Source: Candidatus Cryptobacteroides intestinavium
GTDB taxonomy: Bacteria; Bacteroidota; Bacteroidia; Bacteroidales; UBA932
NCBI GenBank assembly: GCA_017694845.1
Contig: JADIMI010000003.1
Coordinates: 1-48,039, forward strand
Reading direction: 5' to 3'
DNA: 48,039 nucleotides
A model generated the notes under the pieces. The model was not told where the DNA came from and ran no database searches. It worked only from the letters and a program-made list of their open reading frames with translations. A program made the position numbers and the translations under genes. Below, piece by piece: positions 9,671 to 19,241 of this stretch (position 1 is its first letter; each line of letters starts with the position of its first letter).

Positions 9671-12436
9671 ATGGATTACAATTTCAAGGAAATAGAGAAG
9701 AAATGGCAGTCATACTGGGCTGACCATCAGACATTCAAGGCAGTGGAGGATCCGTCCAGGCCGAAGTATTACGTGCTTGATATGTTCCCTTATCCATCTG
9801 GGGCGGGACTTCATGTCGGCCATCCTCTCGGGTATATAGCCAGTGACATATTCAGCAGGTACAAGAGACTGTGCGGGTTCAACGTGCTTCATCCGATGGG
9901 GTACGATGCGTTCGGCCTTCCCGCTGAGCAGTATGCAATCCAGACTGGCCAGCATCCGGCGGTCACGACGGCGAAGAATATAGCGAGGTACCGTGAACAG
10001 CTGGACAGGATAGGCTTTTCGTATGACTGGTCGCGTGAAGTTCGTACATGTGACCCTGAATATTACAAGTGGACCCAGTGGGCTTTTCTTAAGATGTTCG
10101 GCAGCTATTACAGCAATACCCTGCAGAAAGCCAGACCGATAGAAGAGCTTGAGGAGACATTCTCGAAACATGGTACGGAAGGACTGGATGCAGCCTGCGG
10201 AACAGAGCTGCATTTTACGGCCGACCAGTGGAATTCTATGGACAGGAAGCAGAAATCCGATGTGCTGATGAACTACCGTATAGCCTATCAGGGCGAGACA
10301 TCCGTTAACTGGTGTCCTCAGCTCGGAACAGTGCTGGCCAATGATGAGGTCAAGGAGGGATATTCCGTAAGAGGAGGCTTCCCTGTCGAGCAGAAGAAGA
10401 TGACGCAGTGGCAGCTGAGGGTGTCGGCCTATGCAGGGCGTCTGCTTGATGATCTCGATGACCTGGACTGGACAGATTCCCTCAAGGATATGCAGCGCAA
10501 CTGGATCGGACGTTCGCAGGGGGCGGAGATGGTGTTCAAGACATATAACGGAGACAGGGAGTATGATATGGTCATATTCACGACACGTGCGGACACTGTG
10601 TTCGGTGTGACCTTCATGGTGCTGGCTCCGGAAAGCGACTGGGTGGCGAAACTGACTGCTCCCGAGCAGCAGGCTGCAGTCGATGAGTATGTGGCCTATG
10701 TGAAGAAGAAGACAGAGAGGGAGAGGATAGCGGAGACACACAAGGTGACCGGAGTGTTTTCAGGCTCCTATGCAGTGAATCCACTTACAGGGAAGAAAGT
10801 GCCCGTATGGATTTCAGAATATGTACTTGCCGGCTACGGTACAGGCGCGATCATGGCGGTACCGGCGCACGACAGCAGGGACTATGCCTTTGCAAGGCAT
10901 TTCAACCTTCCGATAATCCCTCTTATCGAGGGCTGTGATGTGAGCGAGTCCAGCTTTGATGCCAAGGAGGGCATAATGTGCAATTCCGGTTTCCTGGATG
11001 GAATGACCGTCAAGGAGGCGATACCTGCGGCCATAGACTATGTAGAGAAGCACGGCATAGGCCACAGGAAGATAAACTACAGACTCCGAGATGCCATATT
11101 CTCCAGACAGAGGTACTGGGGAGAGCCGTTCCCGATATATTTCAAGGATGGTATACCGACCCCTATGCCTTTCGAGACACTTCCTCTCGAACTTCCGGAA
11201 ATAGATGAGTACAAGCCTACGGAGACAGGGGAGCCTCCTCTCGGACGGGCCAGGGACTGGGATGTGGATGGATGGCCTATAGAGAAGAGCACTATGCCGG
11301 GCTTCGCAGGCAGCAGCGCATATTATCTCCGCTATATGGACCCGCATAACAGCAAGGCTCTCGTGAGCAGGGAAGCCGATGAGTACTGGAGGAATGTCGA
11401 TCTGTACATAGGCGGTACAGAGCACGCCACAGGGCATCTCATCTACTCCCGTTTCTGGAACAAGTTCCTCTATGACCTGGAATATGTATGCGAGAAGGAA
11501 CCGTTCAGGAAACTCATAAACCAGGGTATGATCCAGGGACGCTCAAGCTTTGTATACCGCATTGTCGGGACAAACAGGTTTGTCTCGTGCGGACTGAAAG
11601 ACGCATACGAGACCACCGAGATACATGTGGATGTCAATATCGTCCGCAACGACAGGCTGGACATAGAAGCTTTCAGGGCCTGGAGACCGGAGTATGCAGA
11701 TGCGGAGTTCATCCTGGAGGACGGTGAGTATATATGCGGCTATGCAGTCGAGAAGATGAGCAAGTCTATGTACAATGTCGTCAACCCTGATATGGTATGT
11801 GATACATACGGGGCGGATACACTGAGGCTGTACGAGATGTTCCTCGGCCCGCTCGAGCAGTCCAAGCCGTGGGATACCAAGGGAATAGATGGTGTGAACC
11901 GCTTCCTCAAGAGGGTGTGGAGAATGTTCTATGACAGGGATGGCTTCATCGTGACAGATGAGAAGCCGACACGGGAGGAGCTCAAGACTCTGCACAGGCT
12001 CATACTTAAGGTCAGGGAGGACATCGAGTCATTCTCGTTCAATACTGCGGTGAGTGCCTTTATGATAGCTGTCAATGAGCTGTATGAGCACAAATGTACC
12101 AAGAGGGCTGTTCTCGAGCCTCTCATCATCCTGCTTTCTCCGTTCGCCCCTCATATTTCCGAAGAACTCTGGGAGGCGCTCGGACATAAGGAAAGCATAA
12201 CCTTTGCATCATTCCCTGAATATGTGGAGGCCTATACTGTCGAGAATACATGTGTCTACGCGGTGTCTTTCAACGGGAAGACACGTTTTACTGTCGAGCT
12301 TGACAAGTCTATGGACAGGGAGGCAGTCGAGAGCCATGTACGCTCTCTTGACCAGACGGCGAAATATGTCGGAGACGGCAATATCGTAAAGGTGATTGTC
12401 GTTCCTGGAAAGATAGTGAACATAGTTGTTAAATAA
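9671..12436 (+). CDS. leuS: Leucyl-tRNA synthetase
   Basis: 921 residues. Charges tRNA-Leu with leucine in the cytoplasm. The HIGH motif is HVGH (48-51) within [16 protein letters not shown], the CP1 editing domain contains [14 protein letters not shown], and KMSKS is at about 695-699. A leucine-specific insertion lies just before KMSKS. The TTG two codons upstream (9665) was rejected in favour of ATG at 9671. It starts 7 bases after the M28/TonB-C stop and yitT follows 6 bases later, so it sits in the middle of an operon. Confidence 0.98.
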   Translation: MDYNFKEIEKKWQSYWADHQTFKAVEDPSRPKYYVLDMFPYPSGAGLHVGHPLGYIASDIFSRYKRLCGFNVLHPMGYDAFGLPAEQYAIQTGQHPAVTTAKNIARYREQLDRIGFSYDWSREVRTCDPEYYKWTQWAFLKMFGSYYSNTLQKARPIEELEETFSKHGTEGLDAACGTELHFTADQWNSMDRKQKSDVLMNYRIAYQGETSVNWCPQLGTVLANDEVKEGYSVRGGFPVEQKKMTQWQLRVSAYAGRLLDDLDDLDWTDSLKDMQRNWIGRSQGAEMVFKTYNGDREYDMVIFTTRADTVFGVTFMVLAPESDWVAKLTAPEQQAAVDEYVAYVKKKTERERIAETHKVTGVFSGSYAVNPLTGKKVPVWISEYVLAGYGTGAIMAVPAHDSRDYAFARHFNLPIIPLIEGCDVSESSFDAKEGIMCNSGFLDGMTVKEAIPAAIDYVEKHGIGHRKINYRLRDAIFSRQRYWGEPFPIYFKDGIPTPMPFETLPLELPEIDEYKPTETGEPPLGRARDWDVDGWPIEKSTMPGFAGSSAYYLRYMDPHNSKALVSREADEYWRNVDLYIGGTEHATGHLIYSRFWNKFLYDLEYVCEKEPFRKLINQGMIQGRSSFVYRIVGTNRFVSCGLKDAYETTEIHVDVNIVRNDRLDIEAFRAWRPEYADAEFILEDGEYICGYAVEKMSKSMYNVVNPDMVCDTYGADTLRLYEMFLGPLEQSKPWDTKGIDGVNRFLKRVWRMFYDRDGFIVTDEKPTREELKTLHRLILKVREDIESFSFNTAVSAFMIAVNELYEHKCTKRAVLEPLIILLSPFAPHISEELWEALGHKESITFASFPEYVEAYTVENTCVYAVSFNGKTRFTVELDKSMDREAVESHVRSLDQTAKYVGDGNIVKVIVVPGKIVNIVVK

Positions 12437-12442
12437 CCATAT

Positions 12443-13372
12443 ATGACAAAGACTAAATTCTTGCCCGTTGTCTGGGATTATCTGATTGTAACTCTTGGCA
12501 CGATACTGTACTGTCTCGGCTGGACGTCCTTCCTTATTCCAGGGGGTATCGCCAGTGGAGGGGGAACAGGTCTGTGTACCATAATATATTTTGCGACAGG
12601 TATCCCTGTATCGTGGTCTTTCTTCGTACTGAATGTCATTCTGCTGATAATAGGGTTCCTGATACTGGGAAAGGCATTCGGATTCAAGACCATATATGTC
12701 ATTCTGCTGTCGACGCTGCTGTTCGATATCCTGCCGAAATTCGAGTTTCTCGTGGTCACGTTCCAGGACCGTCTGTTCACGGCGATCATAGGAGGTATGG
12801 TAGAGGCTGTCGGCATAGGCATAGTCCTGACCAGGGGTGGCAGTACGGGAGGTACCGATATACTTGCAATGGTGGTCAACAAATACTGGCCGGTATCTCC
12901 GGGGAAAGTGTATCTGTGCGCTGACCTGTTCATTATTGCATCCGTGCTGCTCATTCCGGGAAAGACAGTCAATGATATGGTCTATGGATATGTCACTATG
13001 GTCACGTTCTCGGTGACCGTGGACTGGGTGCTCCTCGGGAACAAGTCGACGATGCAGCTGCTCATCATATCATCCAGGTACAAGGAGATAGCGGATACCA
13101 TCGTGCACGATATGAAGAGGGGAGTGACGGCCCTCGATTCGACGGGATGGTATTCCGGTGCGCCGGGAAAGGTCCTTCTTGTGATGTGCAGGAAATATGA
13201 ATATAACAATATCGTCAGTATGGTGAAGCTCCTTGACCCGAAAGCCTTCATTTCCGTATCCAGCGCATCAGGGGTCTACGGGGAAGGTTTTGATGAAGTC
13301 AAGACGGGAATAAGTCTCAAGCATTCCAAAAAACACGATACAAAAAAAGAAATTACTGCCCAGAAAGAATAA
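12443..13372 (+). CDS. YitT family membrane protein
   Basis: 309 residues. Five or so transmembrane helices are visible up to residue about 190 (YLIVTLGTILYCLGW, SFFVLNVILLIIGFLIL, IYVILLSTLLFDIL and others), with the family's glycine-rich stretch PGGIASGGGTG. This is followed by a cytoplasmic DUF2179-type domain (about 210-290). These two domains define YitT/DUF161 proteins; their function is unknown, possibly small-molecule transport. It starts 6 bases after leuS. A strong terminator follows. Confidence 0.85.
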   Translation: MTKTKFLPVVWDYLIVTLGTILYCLGWTSFLIPGGIASGGGTGLCTIIYFATGIPVSWSFFVLNVILLIIGFLILGKAFGFKTIYVILLSTLLFDILPKFEFLVVTFQDRLFTAIIGGMVEAVGIGIVLTRGGSTGGTDILAMVVNKYWPVSPGKVYLCADLFIIASVLLIPGKTVNDMVYGYVTMVTFSVTVDWVLLGNKSTMQLLIISSRYKEIADTIVHDMKRGVTALDSTGWYSGAPGKVLLVMCRKYEYNNIVSMVKLLDPKAFISVSSASGVYGEGFDEVKTGISLKHSKKHDTKKEITAQKE

Positions 13373-13417
13373 AAAAGAGAAAAAGTTATACTCAAAATAG
13401 AAAAAACTCGATTTCAG

Positions 13418-13450
13418 CCTCCTCCTGCCCGTATGACAGGAGGAGGTTTT
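13418..13450 (+). terminator. Rho-independent terminator after yitT
   Basis: CCTCCTCCTG (13418-13427) pairs with CAGGAGGAGG (13437-13446) around a 9-base loop, followed by TTTT. The next promoter box starts only 4 bases further on. Confidence 0.85.
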
Positions 13451-13453
13451 CTG

Positions 13454-13461
13454 TAAATTTG
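13454..13461 (+). promoter_or_regulatory. -7 promoter box for the AraC-type regulator
   Basis: TAAATTTG followed by CG matches TAnnTTTG; no clear -33 box. The predicted leader is about 17 bases. Confidence 0.5.
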
Positions 13462-13484
13462 CGCCATAAAGAAATTGAATATCT

Positions 13485-14579
13485 ATGAAAAACTTGGGTA
13501 TGCTGGAGTATTTTTCCTGTGCCATTTACGCTCTTCTGATAATCTATTTTCTGTTTCTGTCTATAAGGGTGGTCCGCGACGGGAGGAGATGCAGGGATGA
13601 AAGACGCAATATAATCATGGCGGGGATAGCCGCAGTGAATGCCATTGTTCTTATAATATATGACCTGTCTCTGAGCGACAGCCTTTCCGGGCGTCTTGTA
13701 GGGGCCGTAGGTCTGGCCCTTATGCCTGTATTCCTGTCCGGGCTGTCTGACAGGATGGGAAAGGTGTCGACGGTCGCTACTGCAGCCGTGGCCTTCTCCG
13801 TCATTCTGTCGTTCCTGCTCCGGGGCAGGAACGGACTCTGGCTCCTGCCGATGCTTTCTCTGCTGTCGGCATCGCTGGTGATCGCCGAGACTGTCCTGTT
13901 TTCAAGGAATGACAGCCCGAGGGTATATACATCGTCTGAACTTCAGGTGGTGAATATAAGGACCAATGTCATTTATTTCCTTGTATTCGTCCTGCTTCTG
14001 ATGACAGGTGCGTATATCGGTGACACCGACGGGTTTGCCTCCGATCTGTCCGTCTGCCTCTGCCTGGCGTTCCTCATACTTCTGTTCAATGCTATGTACG
14101 GGAGGATGGTGAATCACCGGCTGTTCTTTTTCCTGAAGGAATATGAGCGGAAGCTGATCGAGACGGCGGATGCGTGCACGTTCAGCGCCTGTGAGGACAT
14201 GTCTGTGGAAGACAAGGGGTATCACGCGATATTCGAGAGGCTCAAGCGGCTTTTCGAGGAGGAGAAGCCGTTCCTTGATCCTGACATTAATATCTCGGAT
14301 GTCTCCAGAAGCCTGTTCACCAATAAGGCATATCTGTCAAGAACCATCAACCTGTATACGGGAAGGAATTTCAGACAGTATGTCAACTACCATCGTATAA
14401 AGTATGCGGTCAGCATATACCATGCTGATTCCTCCCTGAAAGTGGCGGATCTTGCGGAAAGGTCAGGTTTCAGGACAGTGAACTCTTTCAATATGGCATT
14501 CAGACTCTATCTGAACACCACTCCGGGAGAGTGGTGCAGAAAATATAAGCACGATTCAGGTTATGCGGAGCAGAAATGA
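13485..14579 (+). CDS. Membrane-anchored AraC-family transcription regulator
   Basis: 364 residues. The N-terminal half has about six or seven hydrophobic helices (FSCAIYALLIIYFLFLSI, IIMAGIAAVNAIVLIIY, AVGLALMPVFLSG, VIYFLVFVLLLMTGAYI, LCLAFLILLFNAMYG). The C-terminal 100 residues (about 260-358) form the double helix-turn-helix of AraC regulators: DINISDVSRSLFTNKAYLSR, then VNYHRIKYAV, then LKVADLAERSGFRTVNSFNMAFR, and TPGEW near the end. I infer a sensor that binds DNA from the membrane. It has its own promoter, and no obvious target operon lies beside it (ettA follows with its own promoter). Confidence 0.85.
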   Translation: MKNLGMLEYFSCAIYALLIIYFLFLSIRVVRDGRRCRDERRNIIMAGIAAVNAIVLIIYDLSLSDSLSGRLVGAVGLALMPVFLSGLSDRMGKVSTVATAAVAFSVILSFLLRGRNGLWLLPMLSLLSASLVIAETVLFSRNDSPRVYTSSELQVVNIRTNVIYFLVFVLLLMTGAYIGDTDGFASDLSVCLCLAFLILLFNAMYGRMVNHRLFFFLKEYERKLIETADACTFSACEDMSVEDKGYHAIFERLKRLFEEEKPFLDPDINISDVSRSLFTNKAYLSRTINLYTGRNFRQYVNYHRIKYAVSIYHADSSLKVADLAERSGFRTVNSFNMAFRLYLNTTPGEWCRKYKHDSGYAEQK

Positions 14580-14609
14580 TTGCGGAATCGCCAAGTAAGA
14601 TTATCTTTG
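14579..14609 (+). promoter_or_regulatory. Promoter of ettA
   Basis: ATTG (14579-14582), 19 bases, then TATCTTTG (14602-14609). The spacing and -7 box fit the Bacteroidota consensus. This rules out a start at 14580 for ettA. Confidence 0.7.
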
Positions 14610-14624
14610 CACAAATTTAGGACT

Positions 14625-16298
14625 ATGGCAGACGAGAAGATCATTTTTTCGATGAACGGGGTAGGCAAGGTGCTCCCTCATAACAACAAGGTTATATTGA
14701 AAGACATATATCTGTCTTTTTTCTATGGCGCAAAGATCGGTATTATCGGACTTAACGGATCGGGAAAGTCGACCCTTATGAAGATAATAGCCGGAGTCGA
14801 GAAATCCTATCAGGGCGAAGTGGTATGGGCTCCCGGATATTCTGTAGGGTATCTTGAGCAGGAGCCGCAGATGGATCCCGACAAGACTGTACTCGAGGTC
14901 GTGCAGGAGGGGGTGAGCGAGGTGATGTCCCTGCTCAAGGAGTATGAGGAGGTGAATATGAAGTTCGCCGAGCCGATGTCGGATGATGAGATGAACGACC
15001 TTATCGTAAGGCAGGGTGAACTGGCGGAGAAGATCGACCATTGTGATGGTTGGGAGATAGATTCCAAGCTCGAGAGGGCTATGGATGCTCTCAACTGTCC
15101 TCCATCGGATGCTATGGTGGCCACTTTGAGCGGAGGCGAGCGCAGAAGGGTTGCTCTCTGCCGTCTTCTGCTGCGTCAGCCGGATGTGCTTCTTCTGGAC
15201 GAGCCGACCAACCACCTGGATACGGAGAGCATCCAGTGGCTCGAGGCGCATCTGCAGCAGTACAAGGGGACAGTGATAGCAGTCACCCATGATCGTTATT
15301 TCCTTGACGATGTGGCAGGATGGATACTTGAACTGGACAGAGGGGAAGGGATACCATGGAAAGGAAACTATTCTTCCTGGCTCGACCAGAAGACAGCCCG
15401 ACTTGCCCAGGAGGAGAAGCAGGAAAGCAAGAGGAGAAAGACTCTCGAGAGGGAGCTTGAATGGGTCAGAATGGCTCCGAAGGCTCGCCAGGCCAAATCA
15501 AAGGCCCGTCTCGGAGCATACGAGAAACTGGCCGGAGAGAACGGCAAGGAGAAAGAGTCCAGTCTGGAGATCTATATACCGAACGGACCAAGGCTTGGAA
15601 ACAAGGTGATTGAATTCAAGGATGTGTCCAAGTCCTACGGAGACAAGCTGCTTTTCGAGCATCTGGACTTTGTGCTTCCGCCGGCAGGCATTGTAGGTGT
15701 CATCGGCCCGAACGGGGCAGGAAAGACAACCCTGTTCCGTCTTATAATGGGAATCGAGAAACCTGATACAGGAACGATTTCGATAGGGGAGACCGTAAGC
15801 CTTGCATATGTCGACCAGCAGCACAAGAGTATCGACCCGGACAAGACCGTCTACCAGACCATAGCGGACAATTCTGAATTCGTAAAGCTCGGCAACAGGG
15901 AGGTCAACGCCAGGGCGTATGTGTCACGTTTCAATTTTACAGGAGCGGATCAGGAGAAGCTGTGCGGGGTGCTTTCCGGAGGAGAGAGGAACAGACTCCA
16001 TCTTGCGCTTACCCTCAAGGAAGAAGGCAATGTGCTTCTTCTGGATGAGCCTACCAATGATGTGGATGTCAACACGATCAGGGCTCTGGAGGAAGGACTG
16101 GAGAATTTTGCCGGCTGTGCTGTGGTGATTTCGCACGACAGGTGGTTCCTTGACCGTATCGCCACGCATATACTTGCTTTCGAGGGCGATTCCCAGGTGT
16201 ATTTCTTCGAGGGGACCTACTCCGAGTACGAGGAGAACAAGAAAAAACGCCTCGGCAATGTCGAGCCGAAGCGTTTCAGATATAAGAAACTGTTCTGA
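14625..16298 (+). CDS. ettA: ABC-F protein, energy-dependent translational throttle EttA
   Basis: 557 residues, the EttA length. ABC-F proteins are soluble twin-ATPase factors that act at the ribosomal E site; EttA gates entry into the elongation cycle according to the ATP/ADP ratio. The two ABC domains have Walker A GLNGSGKS (42-49) and GPNGAGKT, signatures LSGGERRR and LSGGERNR, Walker B LLLDEPTNHLD and LLLDEPTNDVD. The EttA arm (about residues 95-130) is present, as is the charged linker between domains (about 240-310). The C-terminal end RFRYKKLF is EttA-like. The start at 14625 is the first ATG after the promoter; an upstream in-frame start lies within it. Confidence 0.93.
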   Translation: MADEKIIFSMNGVGKVLPHNNKVILKDIYLSFFYGAKIGIIGLNGSGKSTLMKIIAGVEKSYQGEVVWAPGYSVGYLEQEPQMDPDKTVLEVVQEGVSEVMSLLKEYEEVNMKFAEPMSDDEMNDLIVRQGELAEKIDHCDGWEIDSKLERAMDALNCPPSDAMVATLSGGERRRVALCRLLLRQPDVLLLDEPTNHLDTESIQWLEAHLQQYKGTVIAVTHDRYFLDDVAGWILELDRGEGIPWKGNYSSWLDQKTARLAQEEKQESKRRKTLERELEWVRMAPKARQAKSKARLGAYEKLAGENGKEKESSLEIYIPNGPRLGNKVIEFKDVSKSYGDKLLFEHLDFVLPPAGIVGVIGPNGAGKTTLFRLIMGIEKPDTGTISIGETVSLAYVDQQHKSIDPDKTVYQTIADNSEFVKLGNREVNARAYVSRFNFTGADQEKLCGVLSGGERNRLHLALTLKEEGNVLLLDEPTNDVDVNTIRALEEGLENFAGCAVVISHDRWFLDRIATHILAFEGDSQVYFFEGTYSEYEENKKKRLGNVEPKRFRYKKLF

Positions 16299-16319
16299 CA
16301 GGTTTTTATCAGCCTGTCA
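16296..16319. terminator. Possible hairpin between convergent ettA and DUF4861 gene
   Basis: TGACAGG (16296-16302) pairs with CCTGTCA (16313-16319), overlapping both stop regions. There is no T run after either arm, so termination is uncertain. Confidence 0.3.
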
Positions 16320-17450
16320 CTTTACAGTGACTTTCAGAGGATGCTGGCGGGAGAATGAGAAGTCTCTGACTGTCTTCTCCCACTCATCCTGAGATGCGAT
16401 GCCTCCCTGGCTCCAGCCTGAACCTGTCCAGGTGGTGATAGGCTTCTCCACTTTTTCATCGGTGATAATCACTGCGTGACCTGCCTCCTTGCCGGAAGTG
16501 TAGTATGGATTGTCATCCAGTTCTGCCTTGTCGTAGATCACGGCGACGGAAATATTGCCATCCCTGTCAGGGTCAGCTGAATCGGATGCCTTTTCAGTGA
16601 ATGCGATCCAGTTGAGCTCGTTCTTTATTCCTGTCACATCGTGCATGACAGCTCCCAGAACTACTGAAATCGAGTCAGTGTCGGCGCAGTGGAATGTCGT
16701 CTCCCATTTTACGAAATGGCTGTTGGCATCAAGAGTAAGCACTCTGGTCGCTGACATTTCTTTTCCGTCTACATCAAACGGACCGTATTCGAAGATGGCT
16801 TCAGTCCTTACCGGACCATCGCAGATATGTTTCTGGGAAGCATAGTTGTCCCCCGTGAAGAATTTATCGGAACCTGTATAAGGAACCAGTGCTCCGCCTC
16901 CGAGGGTGTTGTCCACCTTGTAGCAGTCCATTCCCTCACCGTAGTTGTGATGGTAGTCTGCCTTGGCGAACCAGTCATCGATTACAAGGCGGTCAGTGCA
17001 TTTTACCCAGATGTCGGATCCGAAGGTGCGCGGGAATTCCAGCGCAGGGCCGTAGATTCTTCCTGCGATGACGTTGTTCTCGTATGCGTAGTCATCAAGA
17101 CGTTCAGGTACATAGCGGCTGTATGCCTGGACAGGATAAGTTTCCGGTGTCCCCTCGACTATTGTATATACCTTCTCTGACTGGGCAGGGACTGTAGCCT
17201 GGAAAAGCAGCTTTACATTGCCGTCCCTGTCCGTATAGACCTGGGTCGCGACAGCGCTCCCCTCGGCATCGGTTACAATCACTGAATCCAGCTTGATACC
17301 GGCCAGATCCTTCTGGCAGATCTCCACAGTCTCATAGCTGCGGTCGATGTCAGTGTCGTTTGTGACGGTTATCTGATGGCCTTCCTGTCCGCAGGAAACC
17401 ATAAAGGTAGCAGCCGATACGGCTGCTACCCAGAGAATTATCTTTTTCAT
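16317..17450 (-). CDS. DUF4861 family lipoprotein in uronate operon
   Basis: 377 residues. MKKIILWVAAVSAATFMVSC gives a lipobox with Cys20, so it is anchored outside the cytoplasm. The body is beta-rich with aromatic and acidic patches (ADYHHNYGEGMDCYKV, GGGALVPYTGSDKF). It resembles DUF4861 proteins, a family of unknown biochemistry often found in pectin or uronate gene clusters. It follows kduD by 18 bases and is the last gene of the kduI-kduD operon, so binding or processing of unsaturated uronates is plausible but unproven. An alternative ATG three codons upstream (17459) exists; the chosen one gives the better signal peptide. Confidence 0.75.
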   Translation of the reverse strand: MKKIILWVAAVSAATFMVSCGQEGHQITVTNDTDIDRSYETVEICQKDLAGIKLDSVIVTDAEGSAVATQVYTDRDGNVKLLFQATVPAQSEKVYTIVEGTPETYPVQAYSRYVPERLDDYAYENNVIAGRIYGPALEFPRTFGSDIWVKCTDRLVIDDWFAKADYHHNYGEGMDCYKVDNTLGGGALVPYTGSDKFFTGDNYASQKHICDGPVRTEAIFEYGPFDVDGKEMSATRVLTLDANSHFVKWETTFHCADTDSISVVLGAVMHDVTGIKNELNWIAFTEKASDSADPDRDGNISVAVIYDKAELDDNPYYTSGKEAGHAVIITDEKVEKPITTWTGSGWSQGGIASQDEWEKTVRDFSFSRQHPLKVTVK

Positions 17451-17468
17451 TAGTCGCATTTCTGTCGA

Positions 17469-18263
17469 TTACTGAGGCTGTTTTCCGATGTATGCAAGGA
17501 TACCTCCATCTACATAGAGGATATGTCCGTTCACGAAGTCAGATGCAGAAGATGCGAGGAACACTGCAGGACCCTGGAGGTCTTCCGCAGTACCCCAGCG
17601 GGCTGCAGGAGTCTTTGCTACTATGAATGCATCGAACGGATGACGTGATCCGTCTGCCTGGCGTTCACGCAGAGGTGCTGTCTGTGGAGTGGCGATATAG
17701 CCAGGCCCGATACCGTTGCACTGGATGTTGTATTCTCCGTATTCAGATGCAATGTTGCGTGTAAGCATCTTGAGACCGCCTTTCGCTGCAGCGTATGCAG
17801 ATACGGTCTCGCGTCCGAGCTCGGACATCATTGAGCAGATGTTGATGATCTTTCCTCCGCCGATCTTGATCATTGAAGGAATGACTGCCTTCGACACGAT
17901 GAAAGGCCCGTTGAGGTCTATGTCGATGACCTGACGGAACTCCTCCGCCTTCATCTCGCACATAGGTATACGCTTGATGATCCCGGCATTGTTGACGAGG
18001 ATATTGATTATACCGAGGTCCTTCTCTATCTTGGCTACAAGTTCCTGTACCTGATCTTCTTTGGTGACATCGCATACATAGCCTTTGGCATCGATGCCGA
18101 GTTCCTTGTAGGAGGCGATTCCCTTGTCTACAAGTTCCTGCTTGATGTCATTGAAAGCAATCTTCGCTCCTGCCTGTGCAAATGCGGTGGCAATTGCGAA
18201 TCCGATACCGTAAGATGCTCCTGTTACGAGAGCAACTTTACCTTCAAGTGAAAAATTTACCAT
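17469..18263 (-). CDS. kduD: 2-dehydro-3-deoxy-D-gluconate 5-dehydrogenase (SDR family)
   Basis: 264 residues. A classical short-chain dehydrogenase: nucleotide motif TGASYGIG (14-21), NNAG (91-94), catalytic S144, Y157 and K161 (YAAAK). KduD reduces 2,5-diketo-3-deoxygluconate to KDG in the breakdown of unsaturated galacturonate. SDRs of this group are often labelled gluconate 5-dehydrogenase. The position between kduI (29 bases upstream) and the DUF4861 gene strongly favours KduD. Cytoplasmic. Confidence 0.88.
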   Translation of the reverse strand: MVNFSLEGKVALVTGASYGIGFAIATAFAQAGAKIAFNDIKQELVDKGIASYKELGIDAKGYVCDVTKEDQVQELVAKIEKDLGIINILVNNAGIIKRIPMCEMKAEEFRQVIDIDLNGPFIVSKAVIPSMIKIGGGKIINICSMMSELGRETVSAYAAAKGGLKMLTRNIASEYGEYNIQCNGIGPGYIATPQTAPLRERQADGSRHPFDAFIVAKTPAARWGTAEDLQGPAVFLASSASDFVNGHILYVDGGILAYIGKQPQ

Positions 18264-18292
18264 AATACTTATGTTTTATTGAAAGGTTGTTG

Positions 18293-19135
18293 TTATTTCA
18301 GATCCGAGGTCGCGCAGCCATCCATATCGTTATAGTCGAGGTTCTCCCCGGCCATCGCCCATATGAATGTATAGTTCCTGGTCGCGCAGGCAGAGTGGAT
18401 GCTCCATTCAGGGGAGATCACGGCCTGTCCGTTCTTCATCCAGATATGCCTTGTCTCGTCCGGCTGACCCATAAAGTGGCAGATTGCCTGGTCATCCGGA
18501 ATCTCGAAGTAGAAGTATATCTCCATACGGCGGTTATGTGTATGGGCCGGCATTGTGTTCCAGGTGCTGCCTGGTTTCAGTTCTGTCATACCCATCTGGA
18601 GCTGACAGCCAGGGACGACTTCCTTGACAAGCATCCTGTTGATGACGCGGTGGTTGCTTTCCTCGAGGGTCCCGAGCTCCATCCTGACAGCGTTCTCCCG
18701 GGTCGTCAGGTGGTCAGGATATGATGTATGTGCTGGAGCGGAGCAGAAATAGAATTTTGCGGGATTGGCGGCATCGACACTCTCGAATGTGATCTTCCTG
18801 TCACCGCGGCCGAGGTAGAGAGCCTCCTTGTATTCCATCTGATATGAGCTGTCTCCGGCTTTCACGATTCCCTTGCCGCCTACGTTGAATATGCCCATCT
18901 CCCTGCGTGAGAGGAAAAACTCGCTGCGCAGGATGTCTATCGGCTTGAGCTCGAGAGTCTCTTTTACAGGCATCGCTCCTCCTGCTATCATCCTGTCGTG
19001 CATTGTATACACGAGATTGATCTCGTCCGCCGAGAACACTTTCTCCATAAGGTAATGTTCTCTCAGCTGGGCTGTGTCATAATGCTTTACATCATTCGGA
19101 TGTGAAGCATACCGTACTTCGCTGTTGATTTTCAT
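18293..19135 (-). CDS. kduI: 5-keto-4-deoxyuronate isomerase
   Basis: 280 residues from ATG 19133-19135, the family length. A cupin-fold zinc enzyme that converts 5-keto-4-deoxyuronate to 2,5-diketo-3-deoxygluconate. Expected zinc ligands are visible: H198 and H200 (PAHTHNRRME), E205 and H247 (SIHSA). An open frame extends 27 codons upstream but runs through the promoter at 19187-19217, so the shorter start is right. First gene of the kduI-kduD-DUF4861 operon. Confidence 0.95.
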   Translation of the reverse strand: MKINSEVRYASHPNDVKHYDTAQLREHYLMEKVFSADEINLVYTMHDRMIAGGAMPVKETLELKPIDILRSEFFLSRREMGIFNVGGKGIVKAGDSSYQMEYKEALYLGRGDRKITFESVDAANPAKFYFCSAPAHTSYPDHLTTRENAVRMELGTLEESNHRVINRMLVKEVVPGCQLQMGMTELKPGSTWNTMPAHTHNRRMEIYFYFEIPDDQAICHFMGQPDETRHIWMKNGQAVISPEWSIHSACATRNYTFIWAMAGENLDYNDMDGCATSDLK

Positions 19136-19186
19136 ATAATGATCGTTTATAGTTGACAAAATGGCCGGCCCGTTTCGGGCCAGCCA

Positions 19187-19217
19187 CAAATGTAGATAAA
19201 AATTCGAACAATACAAA
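19187..19217 (-). promoter_or_regulatory. Promoter of kduI operon
   Basis: On the minus strand: TTTG (complement of 19214-19217), 19 bases, TACATTTG (complement of 19187-19194). This is an exact match to TTTG-N19-TAnnTTTG. The leader to the kduI start is about 45 bases and contains a GGCC-rich inverted repeat (near 19163-19182). Confidence 0.8.
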
Positions 19218-19218
19218 A

Positions 19219-19240
19219 TTTCCGTTACCAGTCACGGAAA
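19219..19240. promoter_or_regulatory. Putative operator TTTCCGT-N8-ACGGAAA upstream of kduI
   Basis: A perfect 7-bp inverted repeat with 8-base spacer, one base upstream of the kduI -33 box and just past the uxaA stop. The same pattern occurs at 22243-22263 beside the uxaB promoter, which suggests one regulator for both operons. Confidence 0.6.
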
Positions 19241-19241
19241 A

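Noticed and set aside
9710..10741. 343-codon minus-strand open frame opposite leuS
   Set aside because: It lies wholly within leuS, has no recognisable domain and an unnatural Cys/His/Arg-rich composition; the leuS frame is certain.
14580..14624. Upstream extension of ettA by 15 codons
   Set aside because: The extension contains the -7 box of the ettA promoter, so it is not translated.
19136..19216. 27-codon N-terminal extension of kduI
   Set aside because: It overlaps an exact-consensus promoter, and family members begin at MKINSEVRYASHP.
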